A stretch of DNA of 64,000 nt from an uncultured Bacteroidales bacterium (GCA_902799355.1 CADCAG010000021.1:1-64000), one strand, 5' to 3'; positions 24,626 through 33,548 are shown, counted from the first letter of the stretch. Made by a program: numbers and translations. Notes: a model not told the origin generated them from the letters alone.

Positions 24626-25393
24626 CTATCTTCCCTCGTAGGCGTCACGAGTCATATAGAGGGCCACGGCATCGCGCCAGAGGCGACGGACAGGCATATA
24701 GACAAGACCTTCGTGAGGCTGATTGGTGCCCCAAGAGTTCTTCAGGATATAGTAAGCATGACCCTTCTCGTCGCGTGCCATACCCACAATCGTCATGGCA
24801 TGCTCACGACTCTCATAGCAGACGGGATGGCGACGCTTCAGGGCTCTGTTGACATGCTTACGCAGGGTGTCTGATGGAATATTCAGCAGTCGGTTGTGTT
24901 CCCAGTTGTCAGGGATGGGTACATCAATCTTCTTATAATAAGGAGAGTCAGGGAAGCTGGTCAACGAGACGTATTCGTCAGGAGCACACACGGAGTGGGC
25001 AAACTCCAACGGCGTGTAGGTAGCACCCAGCAGAAAGACGTTCTTGGGTGTGGGCAGGTCTGGCGTAGCATCGTCAGGCATCACATCGAAACCCACGACA
25101 CCATACTGCTCCAACAGGTTGAGGGCCGTCTGACACATGGCTCGCTGGTTCTTACGCTTGAGCATGCGACCCAGATACTGGGGGGAGAGGTTGACAGAGT
25201 CGCCACGCAACAGGTGTTCCGTCTCAATGGTGGCCAACATGGCATAGGCCCAACAGAGCTCCGTATCACCCTGATCCTTCACAGGCGTCATAGGTAATAG
25301 CAACTCGTTGGTGAAGGTATGCTGGGGCTGCTCGCTACAAGCAACGAACAACAAAGCCAGCAACAAGAAATATCTACTCTTCAAACTCTTCAT
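24626..25393 (-). CDS. papain-like (C1) cysteine peptidase lipoprotein
   Basis: 255 residues from the ATG at 25393. Lipobox 'LLFVAC' makes C19 the lipidated residue, so it is an envelope lipoprotein. The C1 signature is 'VKDQGDTELCWAYA' with oxyanion Q41 and nucleophile C47; H198 (EHAMTIVG) and N219 (LKNSWG) complete the triad. There is no propeptide, as in the bleomycin-hydrolase-like C1 group. Target unknown. It overlaps the preceding esterase gene by 20 nt, so the two are coupled. Confidence 0.88.
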   Translation of the reverse strand: MKSLKSRYFLLLALLFVACSEQPQHTFTNELLLPMTPVKDQGDTELCWAYAMLATIETEHLLRGDSVNLSPQYLGRMLKRKNQRAMCQTALNLLEQYGVVGFDVMPDDATPDLPTPKNVFLLGATYTPLEFAHSVCAPDEYVSLTSFPDSPYYKKIDVPIPDNWEHNRLLNIPSDTLRKHVNRALKRRHPVCYESREHAMTIVGMARDEKGHAYYILKNSWGTNQPHEGLVYMPVRRLWRDAVALYMTRDAYEGR

Positions 25394-26201
25394 CTCCTTC
25401 CAACACCTCCGGCTTGGGGGCATTCTTCATCATATCAGTATAGGCATTCTTCAGTTCGCTACGCTCGATGGTGATGTCCCGATTGATGGGGCGACCCTTG
25501 TCACGCAACGAATGGGAGAATAGCCACTCGTAGGTCTTCTTCAGATAGAACACACGGGCTGGTGCTCCATGGTTGGCACCCTGCCACCAGTCGTAGCGCA
25601 GACGGCTGTCGTTATGTTCAGCCTCAAGGGCACTGACCACCTTCTTCGACTCCTTGACGTTGACGGCACGGTCGGCAGTACCATGAATGATCCATAGCGG
25701 TACCTGACCTAATGGCTGTACGTCGCGCAGACTGCAACCACCACACATGGCCAAAGCAGCAGCGACCCTGTCAGGATAGGTTCCCGCAAAGTCCATCGTG
25801 CCATAGCCACCCAGCGACATACCTAGTACATAGACACGGGTGGAGTCGCAGGCATAGTGCTTGCGTGTCCACTCCAGCACGTCGAGTACCTTCTTGGGGT
25901 TCCACGCGCCGCCAGGATTCTGGGGAACGATGACCAGCGCAGGAATCTCACGACCACGAACGATGGCATCCAGCGGACCATAGCGTCGTGAGCGATTGAT
26001 ATTACGACCACAGAGGCTGGCACCATGCAGGAAGATGACCACAGGGGTCTGCTCCTGTGAGAAATAGTAGTCCTCAGGGGTATATACCCAGAAGTCGTAG
26101 CCTCCCTTAATGACCCCACGATGGGCCGTCAGGAAGTCGTACTGGGCAGTAGCTGTCAGCGTCATCATCAAGACGCTAATAATGAATAGCGATCTCTTCA
26201 T
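25374..26201 (-). CDS. secreted alpha/beta-hydrolase esterase
   Basis: 275 residues from the ATG at 26201. Signal peptide 1-20 (ends TATAQ). Catalytic triad S129 in GMSLGG, D177 in HGTADRAV and H211 in ANHG; 'FLHGASLCG' (57-65) is the oxyanion loop. It resembles PHB-depolymerase/feruloyl-esterase-like enzymes of Bacteroidota that remove acyl groups from polysaccharides. Exact substrate unknown. An acidic tail (EGDEEFEE) overlaps the next gene. Confidence 0.85.
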   Translation of the reverse strand: MKRSLFIISVLMMTLTATAQYDFLTAHRGVIKGGYDFWVYTPEDYYFSQEQTPVVIFLHGASLCGRNINRSRRYGPLDAIVRGREIPALVIVPQNPGGAWNPKKVLDVLEWTRKHYACDSTRVYVLGMSLGGYGTMDFAGTYPDRVAAALAMCGGCSLRDVQPLGQVPLWIIHGTADRAVNVKESKKVVSALEAEHNDSRLRYDWWQGANHGAPARVFYLKKTYEWLFSHSLRDKGRPINRDITIERSELKNAYTDMMKNAPKPEVLEGDEEFEE

Positions 26202-26206
26202 GGGTG

Positions 26207-26238
26207 CAAAAATACATAGAATTATGATAACAACCAAA
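26207..26238 (-). promoter_or_regulatory. promoter for esterase-peptidase operon
   Basis: Minus strand TTTG (26235-26238) and TATTTTTG (26207-26214), 20-nt spacer. The ATG lies 5 nt beyond the -7 box, so the mRNA would be leaderless. Confidence 0.65.
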
Positions 26239-26251
26239 TAATTAGGCAAAA

Positions 26252-26283
26252 TTTGGCTATTTGCGTACTTCTTCGTACCTTTG
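26252..26283 (+). promoter_or_regulatory. distal promoter P1 upstream of U32 peptidase
   Basis: TTTG (26252-26255) and TACCTTTG (26276-26283), 20-nt spacer: full consensus. It transcribes a leader of about 75 nt containing hairpins at 26283-26294 (gagc/gctc) and 26315-26339. Confidence 0.7.
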
Positions 26284-26314
26284 AGCTAAAGCTCGAAAGT
26301 AGGCTGCACCTCGG

Positions 26315-26339
26315 AAAAACCCAAATTTATTTGGTTTTT
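26315..26339. terminator. terminator-like hairpin between two promoters
   Basis: aaaaacccaaat/tttggttttt-type inverted repeat with one bulge and flanking A and T tracts. On a P1 transcript it could end or attenuate RNA about 50 nt from the start. The -33 box of promoter P2 lies in its right arm. Confidence 0.5.
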
Positions 26340-26361
26340 CTCTCGGTTTGCACTACCTTTG
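26330..26361 (+). promoter_or_regulatory. proximal promoter P2 of U32 peptidase
   Basis: TTTG (26330-26333) and TACCTTTG (26354-26361), 20-nt spacer. The ATG at 26366 is 4 nt downstream, so translation must begin at or next to the 5' end. Confidence 0.7.
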
Positions 26362-26365
26362 CAGC

Positions 26366-27607
26366 ATGAATCAGATAACAGACTATGAAATAATGGCTCC
26401 TGTGGGCAGCCGCGACTCACTGGCAGCAGCGCTGAAGGCTGGTGCAGGGTCGGTGTATTTCGGTGTGGAACAGTTGAATATGCGGTCACACTCCGCCAAC
26501 CACTTCACCATCGATGACCTGCGCGAGATTGCCGCTACCTGTAATGAGGCAGGCGTAAAGACATACCTCACGGTAAATACGATTATCTATGGTGAGGACA
26601 TAGAGACGATGCACCAGATAGTGGATGCTGCCGTAGAGGCGAAGATTACGGCCGTCATTGCCTGTGACATTGCCGTGATGACCTACTGCCGCAAGGTGGG
26701 CATGGAGGTACACCTCTCTACACAGCTGAACATCTCGAATGTGGAGGCCCTGAAGTTCTATGCACAGTTTGCCGACGTGGTGGTGCTGGCGCGTGAGCTA
26801 AAGATGGAACAGGTGGCCGACATCTACCGCCAGATAGAGGAGCAGCACATCACGGGTCCTTCAGGTGAACTGGTACGCATCGAGATGTTCTGCCATGGTG
26901 CCTTGTGTATGGCCGTCAGCGGTAAGTGCTATATGAGTCTCGACAACACAGGGCGTTCAGCCAACCGCGGTGCCTGCATGCAGATATGTCGCCGCAGCTA
27001 TATCGTCACCGACCGTGAGACGGGTACGGAACTGGAGATAGACAACAAGTATATCATGTCACCCAAGGACCTGAAGACCATCCGCTTTATCGACAAGATG
27101 ATGCAGAGCGGTGTCCGAGTCTTCAAGATAGAAGGGCGCGCCCGTGGTCCTGAATATGTGCTCACCGTAGTGCAGTGCTACAAGGAGGCCATCCAGAGTG
27201 TACTCGACGGCACCTTTACCGAAGACAAGAAGGATGCTTGGGACGAGCGTCTGGCCACCGTCTTCAACCGCGGTTTCTGGGACGGCTACTACCAGGGCCA
27301 GCTATTGGGTGAATGGAACTCGAACTACGGCTCGAATGCCACAGAGAAGAAACAGTATATCGGCAAGGGTGTAAAGTACTTCTCGAAGCTGGGCGTGGCA
27401 GAGTTTACCGTCGAGGCCGACACCTTCTCTGTAGGCGACAAGATGCTTATCACGGGGCCGACGACGGGTGCGCTGTATGTCACCGTCGACGAGATACACG
27501 ACGACGTACAGGCTGTGCAGACTGCACAGCAGGGCACGCGCGTCAGTATTAAGGTGCCAGAGAAGGTAAGACCATCAGACAAACTATTTAAAATTATCAA
27601 GCAATGA
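26366..27607 (+). CDS. U32-family peptidase
   Basis: 413 residues from the ATG at 26366; the earlier in-frame TTG lies inside the -7 box region and is rejected. 'EIMAPVGSRDSLAAALKAGAGSVYFG' (residues ~8-33) is the standard TIM-barrel start, and 'EMFCHGALCMAVSGKCYMS' with 'NRGACMQICRRSY' (about 178-220) carries the conserved Cys set. U32 proteins include collagenase-like PrtC and RNA-modifying RlhA/TrhP, so the peptidase name is historical and the real substrate is open. The stop overlaps the sufE-like start by 4 nt. Confidence 0.9.
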   Translation: MNQITDYEIMAPVGSRDSLAAALKAGAGSVYFGVEQLNMRSHSANHFTIDDLREIAATCNEAGVKTYLTVNTIIYGEDIETMHQIVDAAVEAKITAVIACDIAVMTYCRKVGMEVHLSTQLNISNVEALKFYAQFADVVVLARELKMEQVADIYRQIEEQHITGPSGELVRIEMFCHGALCMAVSGKCYMSLDNTGRSANRGACMQICRRSYIVTDRETGTELEIDNKYIMSPKDLKTIRFIDKMMQSGVRVFKIEGRARGPEYVLTVVQCYKEAIQSVLDGTFTEDKKDAWDERLATVFNRGFWDGYYQGQLLGEWNSNYGSNATEKKQYIGKGVKYFSKLGVAEFTVEADTFSVGDKMLITGPTTGALYVTVDEIHDDVQAVQTAQQGTRVSIKVPEKVRPSDKLFKIIKQ

Positions 27608-28026
27608 CGATTAACGAGATACAAGACGAGATTATTGACGAGTTCTCTGGTTTTGACGACTGGATGGACAAGTACCAGCTACTCATTGACCTCGGCAACG
27701 AGCAGGAGCCGCTGGACGAGAAATACAAGATAGAGAGCAACCTCATTGACGGTTGCCAGAGTCGTGTATGGCTGCAAGCCGACTATGTGGATGGCAAGAT
27801 TAACTTCACCGCCGAGAGTGATGCCCTGATTGTCAAGGGCATCGTGGCCCTGCTGATCCGTGTGCTGTCAGGCCACACACCACAGGAGATACTGGATGCA
27901 GACCTCTACTTCATAGAACAGATAGGATTGAAGGAGCATCTGTCGCCCACCCGCAGCAACGGACTGCTGGCCATGGTCAAGCAGATGCGCGTCTACGCGT
28001 TAGCGTTTAGCAGTGCTAAGAGTTGA
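27604..28026 (+). CDS. sufE: SufE-family sulfur acceptor
   Basis: A 140-residue protein with the SufE core: 'KYKIESNLIDGCQSRVWL' where C51 accepts persulfide from the cysteine desulfurase SufS. It feeds Fe-S cluster assembly. Length fits the family. It is coupled to the U32 gene. Its last 27 bp overlap the 3' end of the convergent phosphatase gene, in a stretch with weak heptad periodicity (27998-28025). Confidence 0.92.
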   Translation: MTINEIQDEIIDEFSGFDDWMDKYQLLIDLGNEQEPLDEKYKIESNLIDGCQSRVWLQADYVDGKINFTAESDALIVKGIVALLIRVLSGHTPQEILDADLYFIEQIGLKEHLSPTRSNGLLAMVKQMRVYALAFSSAKS

Positions 28027-29313
28027 TTTACCTTCAGCAACCTTCCGAAGGTAGAAGTCACGGAAATCACTCCATCGATAATAGGGGGCTAAGTCGCTCG
28101 GCAAGGGCAACGTAGCCTCTTTTTCGTTGAGCAACACCTTGATGAGTGGTTGGCGGTCTGTAGCCTCCTTACGGTAGAAGATGATTTGCAGATTGCCAGC
28201 CATCGGGAACACACTACTAGCCCACCAGCCCTTCTGTTCCAGCTCTTCCAGGTTGTCGGTTTGGAGGTCATAGCCGTTGATACCCATCAGACAGACCAGA
28301 GGCAGCAACACTGTCTCATGACCAAAGCGCAATGAGGCACCATGCAGGTTGTTGGTAACGATGCTGTCAGCCTCGCTGATAATCTTACCCAATAGGTAGG
28401 ACTGCAGGTATGGCAGTTTGGCACCGTTCAGCGTACAGAAACCCGACTGGAGATAGCTCCACGCATTTTCTACCTGCCAGAAGAGGTAGTAATCATCGCA
28501 GGAGAAGAACTGCTGCAACCGGTTAGGTTCACCGCTACGTCCTGTATTCTGTTGGGTGAACGACGCCTTCATCAGATAATAGGCCAGCCACTGTATATCG
28601 ACATGCTGACGCACATAGGCGGTATCATTGAAGAGGCTGTTCATCTTCTTGTCCTGATGCCAGCGTCGCATCAAAAATCTGTCAATAGCCTTCTGACCTT
28701 GGCGACTGGCGGCAGCGTCACGCAGCTTGTTCTGGTGGTTCATATACCACATGGTGCTATAGGAATTGAACATTGAGACCTTCAGGTCTGCACGTTCCTT
28801 AACCATCTGCAGGATGAAACTACCCATCGACAGCGCACAGCGGGTAACGATGGTGCTATGGGCATCAACTCTGGCTCCGTCGCTGAACACTTCAGGAAAG
28901 TTCTGAAGCATGCGATGGGCAATCTGTCGCTGCTGTTCCTCGCCTTTCTCCGACAGATCGCCCCAACGGCCTTCAGCGTCGACGATATACTTGCGTATCT
29001 CTTCCAGGGCCATCTTACCTGTTGCAGACAACTTACCCAGCGAGTCGGCCTCATGCAGCGTCTTATAGGGTATCATAAAGCCCTTCATGTCGTTCAGATA
29101 GCGCGAGCCATGGCGCCCGTAGTGGCTGATGTAGAAAGGAGTATAGCCCTGAGGCGCTGGTGTCAGCTGTGGCAGACCACGCTCTGGATAGAGTGCATAG
29201 TTGCCTGCCGCAAAGTTATAGTCGCGCTCAATGAATGAGCGTGCAGACTGGGCAGCCAGCGTAAGGGACAAGAGGCACGATGCCAGCAACAAGAGGAATG
29301 ACTTATTCTTCAT
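28000..29313 (-). CDS. secreted histidine-type phosphatase (copy 1)
   Basis: 437 residues from the ATG at 29313. Signal peptide 1-22 (LTLAAQ). Branch-2 histidine phosphatase: 'SHYGRHGSR' holds catalytic R67-H68, and 'RFGHET' around H332 supplies the second His with Glu in place of the usual HD aspartate. This HE pair is reminiscent of MINPP-type inositol polyphosphate phosphatases, which makes phytate-like substrates possible (inference). It starts 11 nt inside the end of copy 2 and is a tandem paralogue of it. Confidence 0.85.
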   Translation of the reverse strand: MKNKSFLLLLASCLLSLTLAAQSARSFIERDYNFAAGNYALYPERGLPQLTPAPQGYTPFYISHYGRHGSRYLNDMKGFMIPYKTLHEADSLGKLSATGKMALEEIRKYIVDAEGRWGDLSEKGEEQQRQIAHRMLQNFPEVFSDGARVDAHSTIVTRCALSMGSFILQMVKERADLKVSMFNSYSTMWYMNHQNKLRDAAASRQGQKAIDRFLMRRWHQDKKMNSLFNDTAYVRQHVDIQWLAYYLMKASFTQQNTGRSGEPNRLQQFFSCDDYYLFWQVENAWSYLQSGFCTLNGAKLPYLQSYLLGKIISEADSIVTNNLHGASLRFGHETVLLPLVCLMGINGYDLQTDNLEELEQKGWWASSVFPMAGNLQIIFYRKEATDRQPLIKVLLNEKEATLPLPSDLAPYYRWSDFRDFYLRKVAEGKSTLSTAKR

Positions 29314-30589
29314 AGGCATCGAGCTTTTTGAGGTAATACTTACGGAAGTCACTCCAACGGTAGTAGGGTGCCTGCTTGGCGGGCAACGGCAACGTTGCCT
29401 CGTTCTCGTTGAGCAACACCTTGAAAAGCGGGTTGCGGTCTTTAGGACTCTTACGATAGAGGACAAACTGAATGTTGCTGCCCATGGGGAAGGCACGGAA
29501 ATTGTGCCAGCCCTGTTCCGCCAGTTGCTCCAGGTCGTCGGTCACCAGACCGAAGCCATTGATGTCAAGGAGACAAATGAGGGGAAGGATGACCGTCTCA
29601 TGGCCAAAGCGCAGATGAACATTGGTCTTGGGCTGCCGGATACAGCTGTCGGCCTGCTCAATAATCTTTCGCAGCAGGTTACGCTGCAGGTAGGGCATCT
29701 TGCTGCCGGTAGCCGGACTGGCACCCCAGCCGATATACCACCAGGCATTGCCAATCTTCCAGATACGGTAGATTTCTTCTGGGGTAAAGATGTCGAGAAG
29801 AGTCATCGTCTTGCCCAACTCTACGTTCTGCAGGATGGCAGCGAGAATCAGCAGTTGTTCGCCAAGGTCGTAGCTATTGACATGCTGGCGGACATAGACG
29901 CTGTCGTTGAAGAGGGTCTGCATGAGATGACCGACTTCATTGTTGCGAGTCTTGAAGTCATTATAGAGCTGGACAGCCTTCTTGTTCTTACGCAGATTGA
30001 AGAGTTCCTTGTCCTGCAGATTGAGATAGGAGACATCACGGTGGGTGGCATCATGATGGATGTTCAACTCAGGATTCAGGCGAACCAGCTGCATCAGGGC
30101 ATACTCCATTGACAACACACAACGGCCGACACCTGTGCTACGGGCATCAATGTTAGTCTTTCCTTGGAATATCTCCGGGAAACGCTCATACATACGACGG
30201 GCAATACCCTCAAGCTGGTGGGCACCCTTCCATGTCAAGTCGCCCCAATGGTTCTCAGCATCCTTGCGGATGACATCCAGACGGTGCAACACATCTTTAC
30301 CTGTAGCCGTCAACTTACCCAGACTGTCAGCCTTGAGCAGGGTCTGGTAGGGAGTATTATAAAAACTGGGCTTGCTATGGAAACGGGAACCATGACGACC
30401 ATAGTGGCTAAGATAGAATGGCTTGTACCCACGAGGTGCCGGCGTCAACTTCTGTTGCGTCGGACCTGGATAGGCCATGTAGTTGCTGGCCGAAAGCAGG
30501 ACATTCTTCTGTATCTCATCATAGGCAGACTGTGCATAAATCGTACTGAAGAGGAACGATATGACAGCCGCCAGTACCCATTTTCTCAT
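29303..30589 (-). CDS. secreted histidine-type phosphatase (copy 2)
   Basis: 428 residues from the ATG at 30589. Signal peptide 1-20 (STIYAQ). Same architecture as copy 1: R65-H66 in 'SHYGRHGSR' and H330 in 'RFGHET', plus a shared C-terminal 'YYRWSDFRKYYLKK'. The two copies are clearly homologous but diverged across the alpha-helical lid that sets specificity, so they may act on different phosphate esters. First gene of the leftward pair. Confidence 0.85.
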   Translation of the reverse strand: MRKWVLAAVISFLFSTIYAQSAYDEIQKNVLLSASNYMAYPGPTQQKLTPAPRGYKPFYLSHYGRHGSRFHSKPSFYNTPYQTLLKADSLGKLTATGKDVLHRLDVIRKDAENHWGDLTWKGAHQLEGIARRMYERFPEIFQGKTNIDARSTGVGRCVLSMEYALMQLVRLNPELNIHHDATHRDVSYLNLQDKELFNLRKNKKAVQLYNDFKTRNNEVGHLMQTLFNDSVYVRQHVNSYDLGEQLLILAAILQNVELGKTMTLLDIFTPEEIYRIWKIGNAWWYIGWGASPATGSKMPYLQRNLLRKIIEQADSCIRQPKTNVHLRFGHETVILPLICLLDINGFGLVTDDLEQLAEQGWHNFRAFPMGSNIQFVLYRKSPKDRNPLFKVLLNENEATLPLPAKQAPYYRWSDFRKYYLKKLDAYEE

Positions 30590-30612
30590 AAGGTGTGTCA
30601 AAAATTCGTGTG

Positions 30613-30620
30613 CAAATATA
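30613..30620 (-). promoter_or_regulatory. -7 box for phosphatase pair
   Basis: TATATTTG on the minus strand, 23 nt before the start at 30589; no convincing -33 box. Confidence 0.45.
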
Positions 30621-30663
30621 CGAAAAAAAAACGAAAGAACATGTGTTATTGACAAAAAAGTTG

Positions 30664-30671
30664 TATATTTG
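30664..30671 (+). promoter_or_regulatory. -7 box for the rpoN-linked operon
   Basis: TATATTTG, 30 nt before the ATG at 30702; -33 box not clear. It is divergent from the phosphatase promoter, 43 nt away. Confidence 0.45.
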
Positions 30672-30701
30672 CAGACAAAAGCGCTTTAAAACCGATAAGA
30701 T

Positions 30702-31349
30702 ATGGCTAAGAATCAGTTATGGCATGACGACTATTGGCTGCTACTCATGCAGTTATACCTACGGAAGCCCGTAGGAGTGAAGCCTATGTACAGTCGTCAG
30801 ATGGTGGAGTTGAGTATTGAGCTACACATTGCTCCGCAGCAGCTTTTTGCCAGAATGTGCGAGATTGCCAATCTGGAGACACCCCGCATAGAGCGTATCT
30901 GGCAGGAATACAGCCGCAACCCCAAGCGACTGTCACGTGCTGTGCAGTTGCTACGCAACATGATGGGTTTCAACAGTAGCGGTGGCTTCTATGATGGCGT
31001 AGAGGTAGAAGAGACTTTTGAACGTGACTTCCGCCCCCTTGCTGAAGAAGAGCGACTGACACCTATCATGCTGATAGTGATTCTTGACCAGTACTTCCGA
31101 CTGACTCCCGTCACGATGGTGGCAGAGACGCCAGAAGTCAGGCAGCTATCCAGTCTGATGCATATCCCCGTGTCGCTGGTAGTAGACGTGCTGGAGGTCT
31201 TCCAGCAATGCGATCCATACCTGAACCGTCGCGACGTCACCATCAGTCCATTGCTGGTACCCTGTCAGCAGATATGGAAGCGCTATGGTAATGTTGACAC
31301 TCGCCAGCTGGCCTCATACGCAGAACAGCTGAAAGACTACTTCAAATAA
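30702..31349 (+). CDS. conserved protein of unknown function upstream of rpoN
   Basis: A 215-residue soluble, mostly helical protein with no signal peptide or membrane segment. It has two similar halves: 'LLMQLYLRKPVGVKPMYSRQMVELS' near 14-38 and 'LIVILDQYFRLTPVTMVAETPEVRQLS' near 122-149 both read as helix-turn-helix-like segments followed by a 'SLMHIP' / 'ELHIAP' stretch. I do not recognise a named family. It sits 4 nt before rpoN and is probably co-transcribed, which may point to a role with sigma-54 (inference). Confidence 0.7.
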   Translation: MAKNQLWHDDYWLLLMQLYLRKPVGVKPMYSRQMVELSIELHIAPQQLFARMCEIANLETPRIERIWQEYSRNPKRLSRAVQLLRNMMGFNSSGGFYDGVEVEETFERDFRPLAEEERLTPIMLIVILDQYFRLTPVTMVAETPEVRQLSSLMHIPVSLVVDVLEVFQQCDPYLNRRDVTISPLLVPCQQIWKRYGNVDTRQLASYAEQLKDYFK

Positions 31350-31353
31350 ACAC

Positions 31354-32844
31354 ATGGCACAGGAGCAGATACAGGAACAACGACTGACACAGCAACAGAA
31401 GCTGGCGCAGAGCATTACGCAGCAGCAACTGCTGCAAGCGCAGCTGATAGAGTTGCCCGTCACGCAACTCATGGAGCGCATCACCGCTGAGCTGGACGAC
31501 AACCCTGCCTTGGAACCATCGACAGAAGAACCGGAATATATGGACGGTCCCGAGACAACGGACAGTCCAGAATCCCCAGAAGACAACTACGAACAGGAAG
31601 AGCGCCAGTCGGCACTCGACGACGCCCTGGAATCTTTGGGGCGCGACGATGAGGACCTGCCCGTCTATCAGGGTGGTGTATCCAGTCAGGAGGAGCGCGA
31701 AGATATTGTCTACGGACAGTCGCAGTCGTTCTACGACCAGCTGATGGAACAGATGAACCTCTTCGACCTCACGGAAGGGGAGCGTAACATCATGGAGTAT
31801 CTTATCGGCTCGCTCGACGAGGACGGTCTGTTGCGTAAACCGCTACACAGCATTGCCGACGAGCTGGCCATCTATCATAACATTGATGTTACTGAACAGC
31901 AAATTGAACAGGTGCTGCTGAAGCTGCAGGACTTTGACCCTGCCGGCATCGGTGCCCGTACATTGCAAGAGTGTCTGCTGCTACAGATTCAGCGTCGTGA
32001 GCCGTCGCACCTGAAGGAACTGATGCTGCGAACGATAGAAGACTATTTCGAGCTGTTCACCAAGAAACACTGGAACCGGCTGCAGCAGGTACTTCAACTG
32101 ACTGACCTACAGAACGAGACACTCATCAAGGAGTTGCGTAAGCTCAACCCCAAGCCAGGAACGGCCATGGGTGAGGTGATGGGGCATAGCATTCAACAGA
32201 TTACACCCGACTTCATCGTTGACACGCAGGATGACGGAACAGTGACATTTGCCCTCAACACAGGAGATATCCCTGAACTGCATGTGTCGCAGTCGTTCAC
32301 CGATACCCTCAACGAATACCAGACGAACAAGGAGAACATGAGTCGCCAGATGAAGGAGGCGCTACTCTATACCAAGAAAAAGGTGGATGCCGCACAGGGC
32401 TTCATCGAGGCCATCCGGGTGCGTCGCCATACATTGACCATCACCATGCGTGCCATCATCCAGTGGCAGCACCGCTTCTTTGAAGATGGCGACGAGGCAT
32501 CGCTGCGCCCCATGATTCTGAAAGACATTGCCGAGAAGACGGGACTGGCGCTGAGCACCGTATCGCGTGTCTCCAATTCGAAATATGCACAGACCCGCTG
32601 GGGAACGTTCCCTCTGCGCTACTTCTTCAGCGACGGCTACAAGACGGCAGAAGGCGAGGAACTGTCCACAAGAGAAATCAAGATGGCTCTGCGTGACCTC
32701 ATCGACACAGAGGACAAGCACAAGCCGCTGAGCGATGACACGCTGAAAGACCTGCTGGCGGAAAAAGGCTACCCCATCGCCCGCCGTACGGTAGCGAAAT
32801 ACCGCGAACAGATGGGAATACCGGTGGCGCGACTACGTAGGTAG
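31354..32844 (+). CDS. rpoN: RNA polymerase sigma-54 factor
   Basis: A 496-residue sigma-54. Region I is the Gln/Leu-rich start (QQQKLAQSITQQQLLQAQLIELP), region II is acidic (about 50-120), and the C-terminal HTH and RpoN box (ARRTVAKYREQMGIP, near 474-488) are complete. It recognises GG-N10-GC promoters and needs an AAA+ activator, none of which is encoded in this window. The last codons run into a heptad array. Confidence 0.96.
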   Translation: MAQEQIQEQRLTQQQKLAQSITQQQLLQAQLIELPVTQLMERITAELDDNPALEPSTEEPEYMDGPETTDSPESPEDNYEQEERQSALDDALESLGRDDEDLPVYQGGVSSQEEREDIVYGQSQSFYDQLMEQMNLFDLTEGERNIMEYLIGSLDEDGLLRKPLHSIADELAIYHNIDVTEQQIEQVLLKLQDFDPAGIGARTLQECLLLQIQRREPSHLKELMLRTIEDYFELFTKKHWNRLQQVLQLTDLQNETLIKELRKLNPKPGTAMGEVMGHSIQQITPDFIVDTQDDGTVTFALNTGDIPELHVSQSFTDTLNEYQTNKENMSRQMKEALLYTKKKVDAAQGFIEAIRVRRHTLTITMRAIIQWQHRFFEDGDEASLRPMILKDIAEKTGLALSTVSRVSNSKYAQTRWGTFPLRYFFSDGYKTAEGEELSTREIKMALRDLIDTEDKHKPLSDDTLKDLLAEKGYPIARRTVAKYREQMGIPVARLRR

Positions 32845-32885
32845 TTGAAAGCTGAAAATTGAAAATTGAAAGTTGAAAGTTGAGA
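32844..32885. repeat. heptad repeat array, 6 units
   Basis: Units gttgaaa/gctgaaa/attgaaa/attgaaa/gttgaaa/gttgaga run from the last base of the rpoN stop to 5 nt before the next ATG at 32891. It fills the intergenic gap completely. Confidence 0.8.
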
Positions 32886-32890
32886 GAGAA

Positions 32891-33511
32891 ATGAACCGAG
32901 AGAAACAAATCATATTGGCAGCACGCATCATGAGCATGCTATTCACCCCATTCTACCTGCCCTTTATTGGACTGGTAGCACTGTTCTCGTTCAGCTACCT
33001 GAGCATATTCCCGTGGCTATACAAGCTACAGGTGCTCATCATGGCCTACCTATTCACCATCCTGCTGCCTACGGTGATGATCCGACTGTACCGTCACTAT
33101 CAGGGATGGAGTCTCATAGAACTGGGACACCGCGAAAGACGTATGGTACCCTACGTCATATCCATCCTCTGCTATTTCACCTGCGTCTACGTGATGGACA
33201 GGATGCACATGCCTCACTTCATGGGTGCCATCGTGGTAGCAGGACTACTGGTACAGATTGTCTGCGCACTCATCAACGTGTGGTGGAAGATATCGACACA
33301 TACCGCCGCCATCGGTGGTGTAGCAGGTGCGTTGTTTGCCTTTGCCGAATACCTGGGCTTCAACCCTGTCTGGTGGCTCTGCCTGGTATTCATCATTGGC
33401 GGCATGGTAGGCACCAGTCGCATGATTCTGCGCCAGCACTCGCTGGGACAGGTGGTGGGTGGATTCTGGATAGGGTTCCTCTGCGCAGCGATAGCTATTC
33501 TGTTCCTATGA
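32891..33511 (+). CDS. PAP2-like membrane protein
   Basis: 206 residues from the ATG at 32891 with six membrane segments. The C-terminal part has 'KISTHTAAIGGVAGAL' and 'SRMILRQHSLGQVVGGFWIG', matching the C2 (SxxH) and C3 (SRxxxxxH) motifs of type-2 phosphatidic acid phosphatases. The C1 motif is not evident. It may dephosphorylate a lipid or isoprenoid phosphate, or be a non-catalytic relative. Confidence 0.65.
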   Translation: MNREKQIILAARIMSMLFTPFYLPFIGLVALFSFSYLSIFPWLYKLQVLIMAYLFTILLPTVMIRLYRHYQGWSLIELGHRERRMVPYVISILCYFTCVYVMDRMHMPHFMGAIVVAGLLVQIVCALINVWWKISTHTAAIGGVAGALFAFAEYLGFNPVWWLCLVFIIGGMVGTSRMILRQHSLGQVVGGFWIGFLCAAIAILFL

Positions 33512-33516
33512 ATAAA

Positions 33517-33548
33517 GTAATATCGTAACATCGTCATAACGTAATAAC
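33517..33548. repeat. octad repeat array, 4 units
   Basis: Units gtaatatc/gtaacatc/gtcataac/gtaataac repeat with an 8-nt period over 32 bp between the PAP2-like gene and purE. It resembles the heptad arrays but with one more base per unit. Confidence 0.55.
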
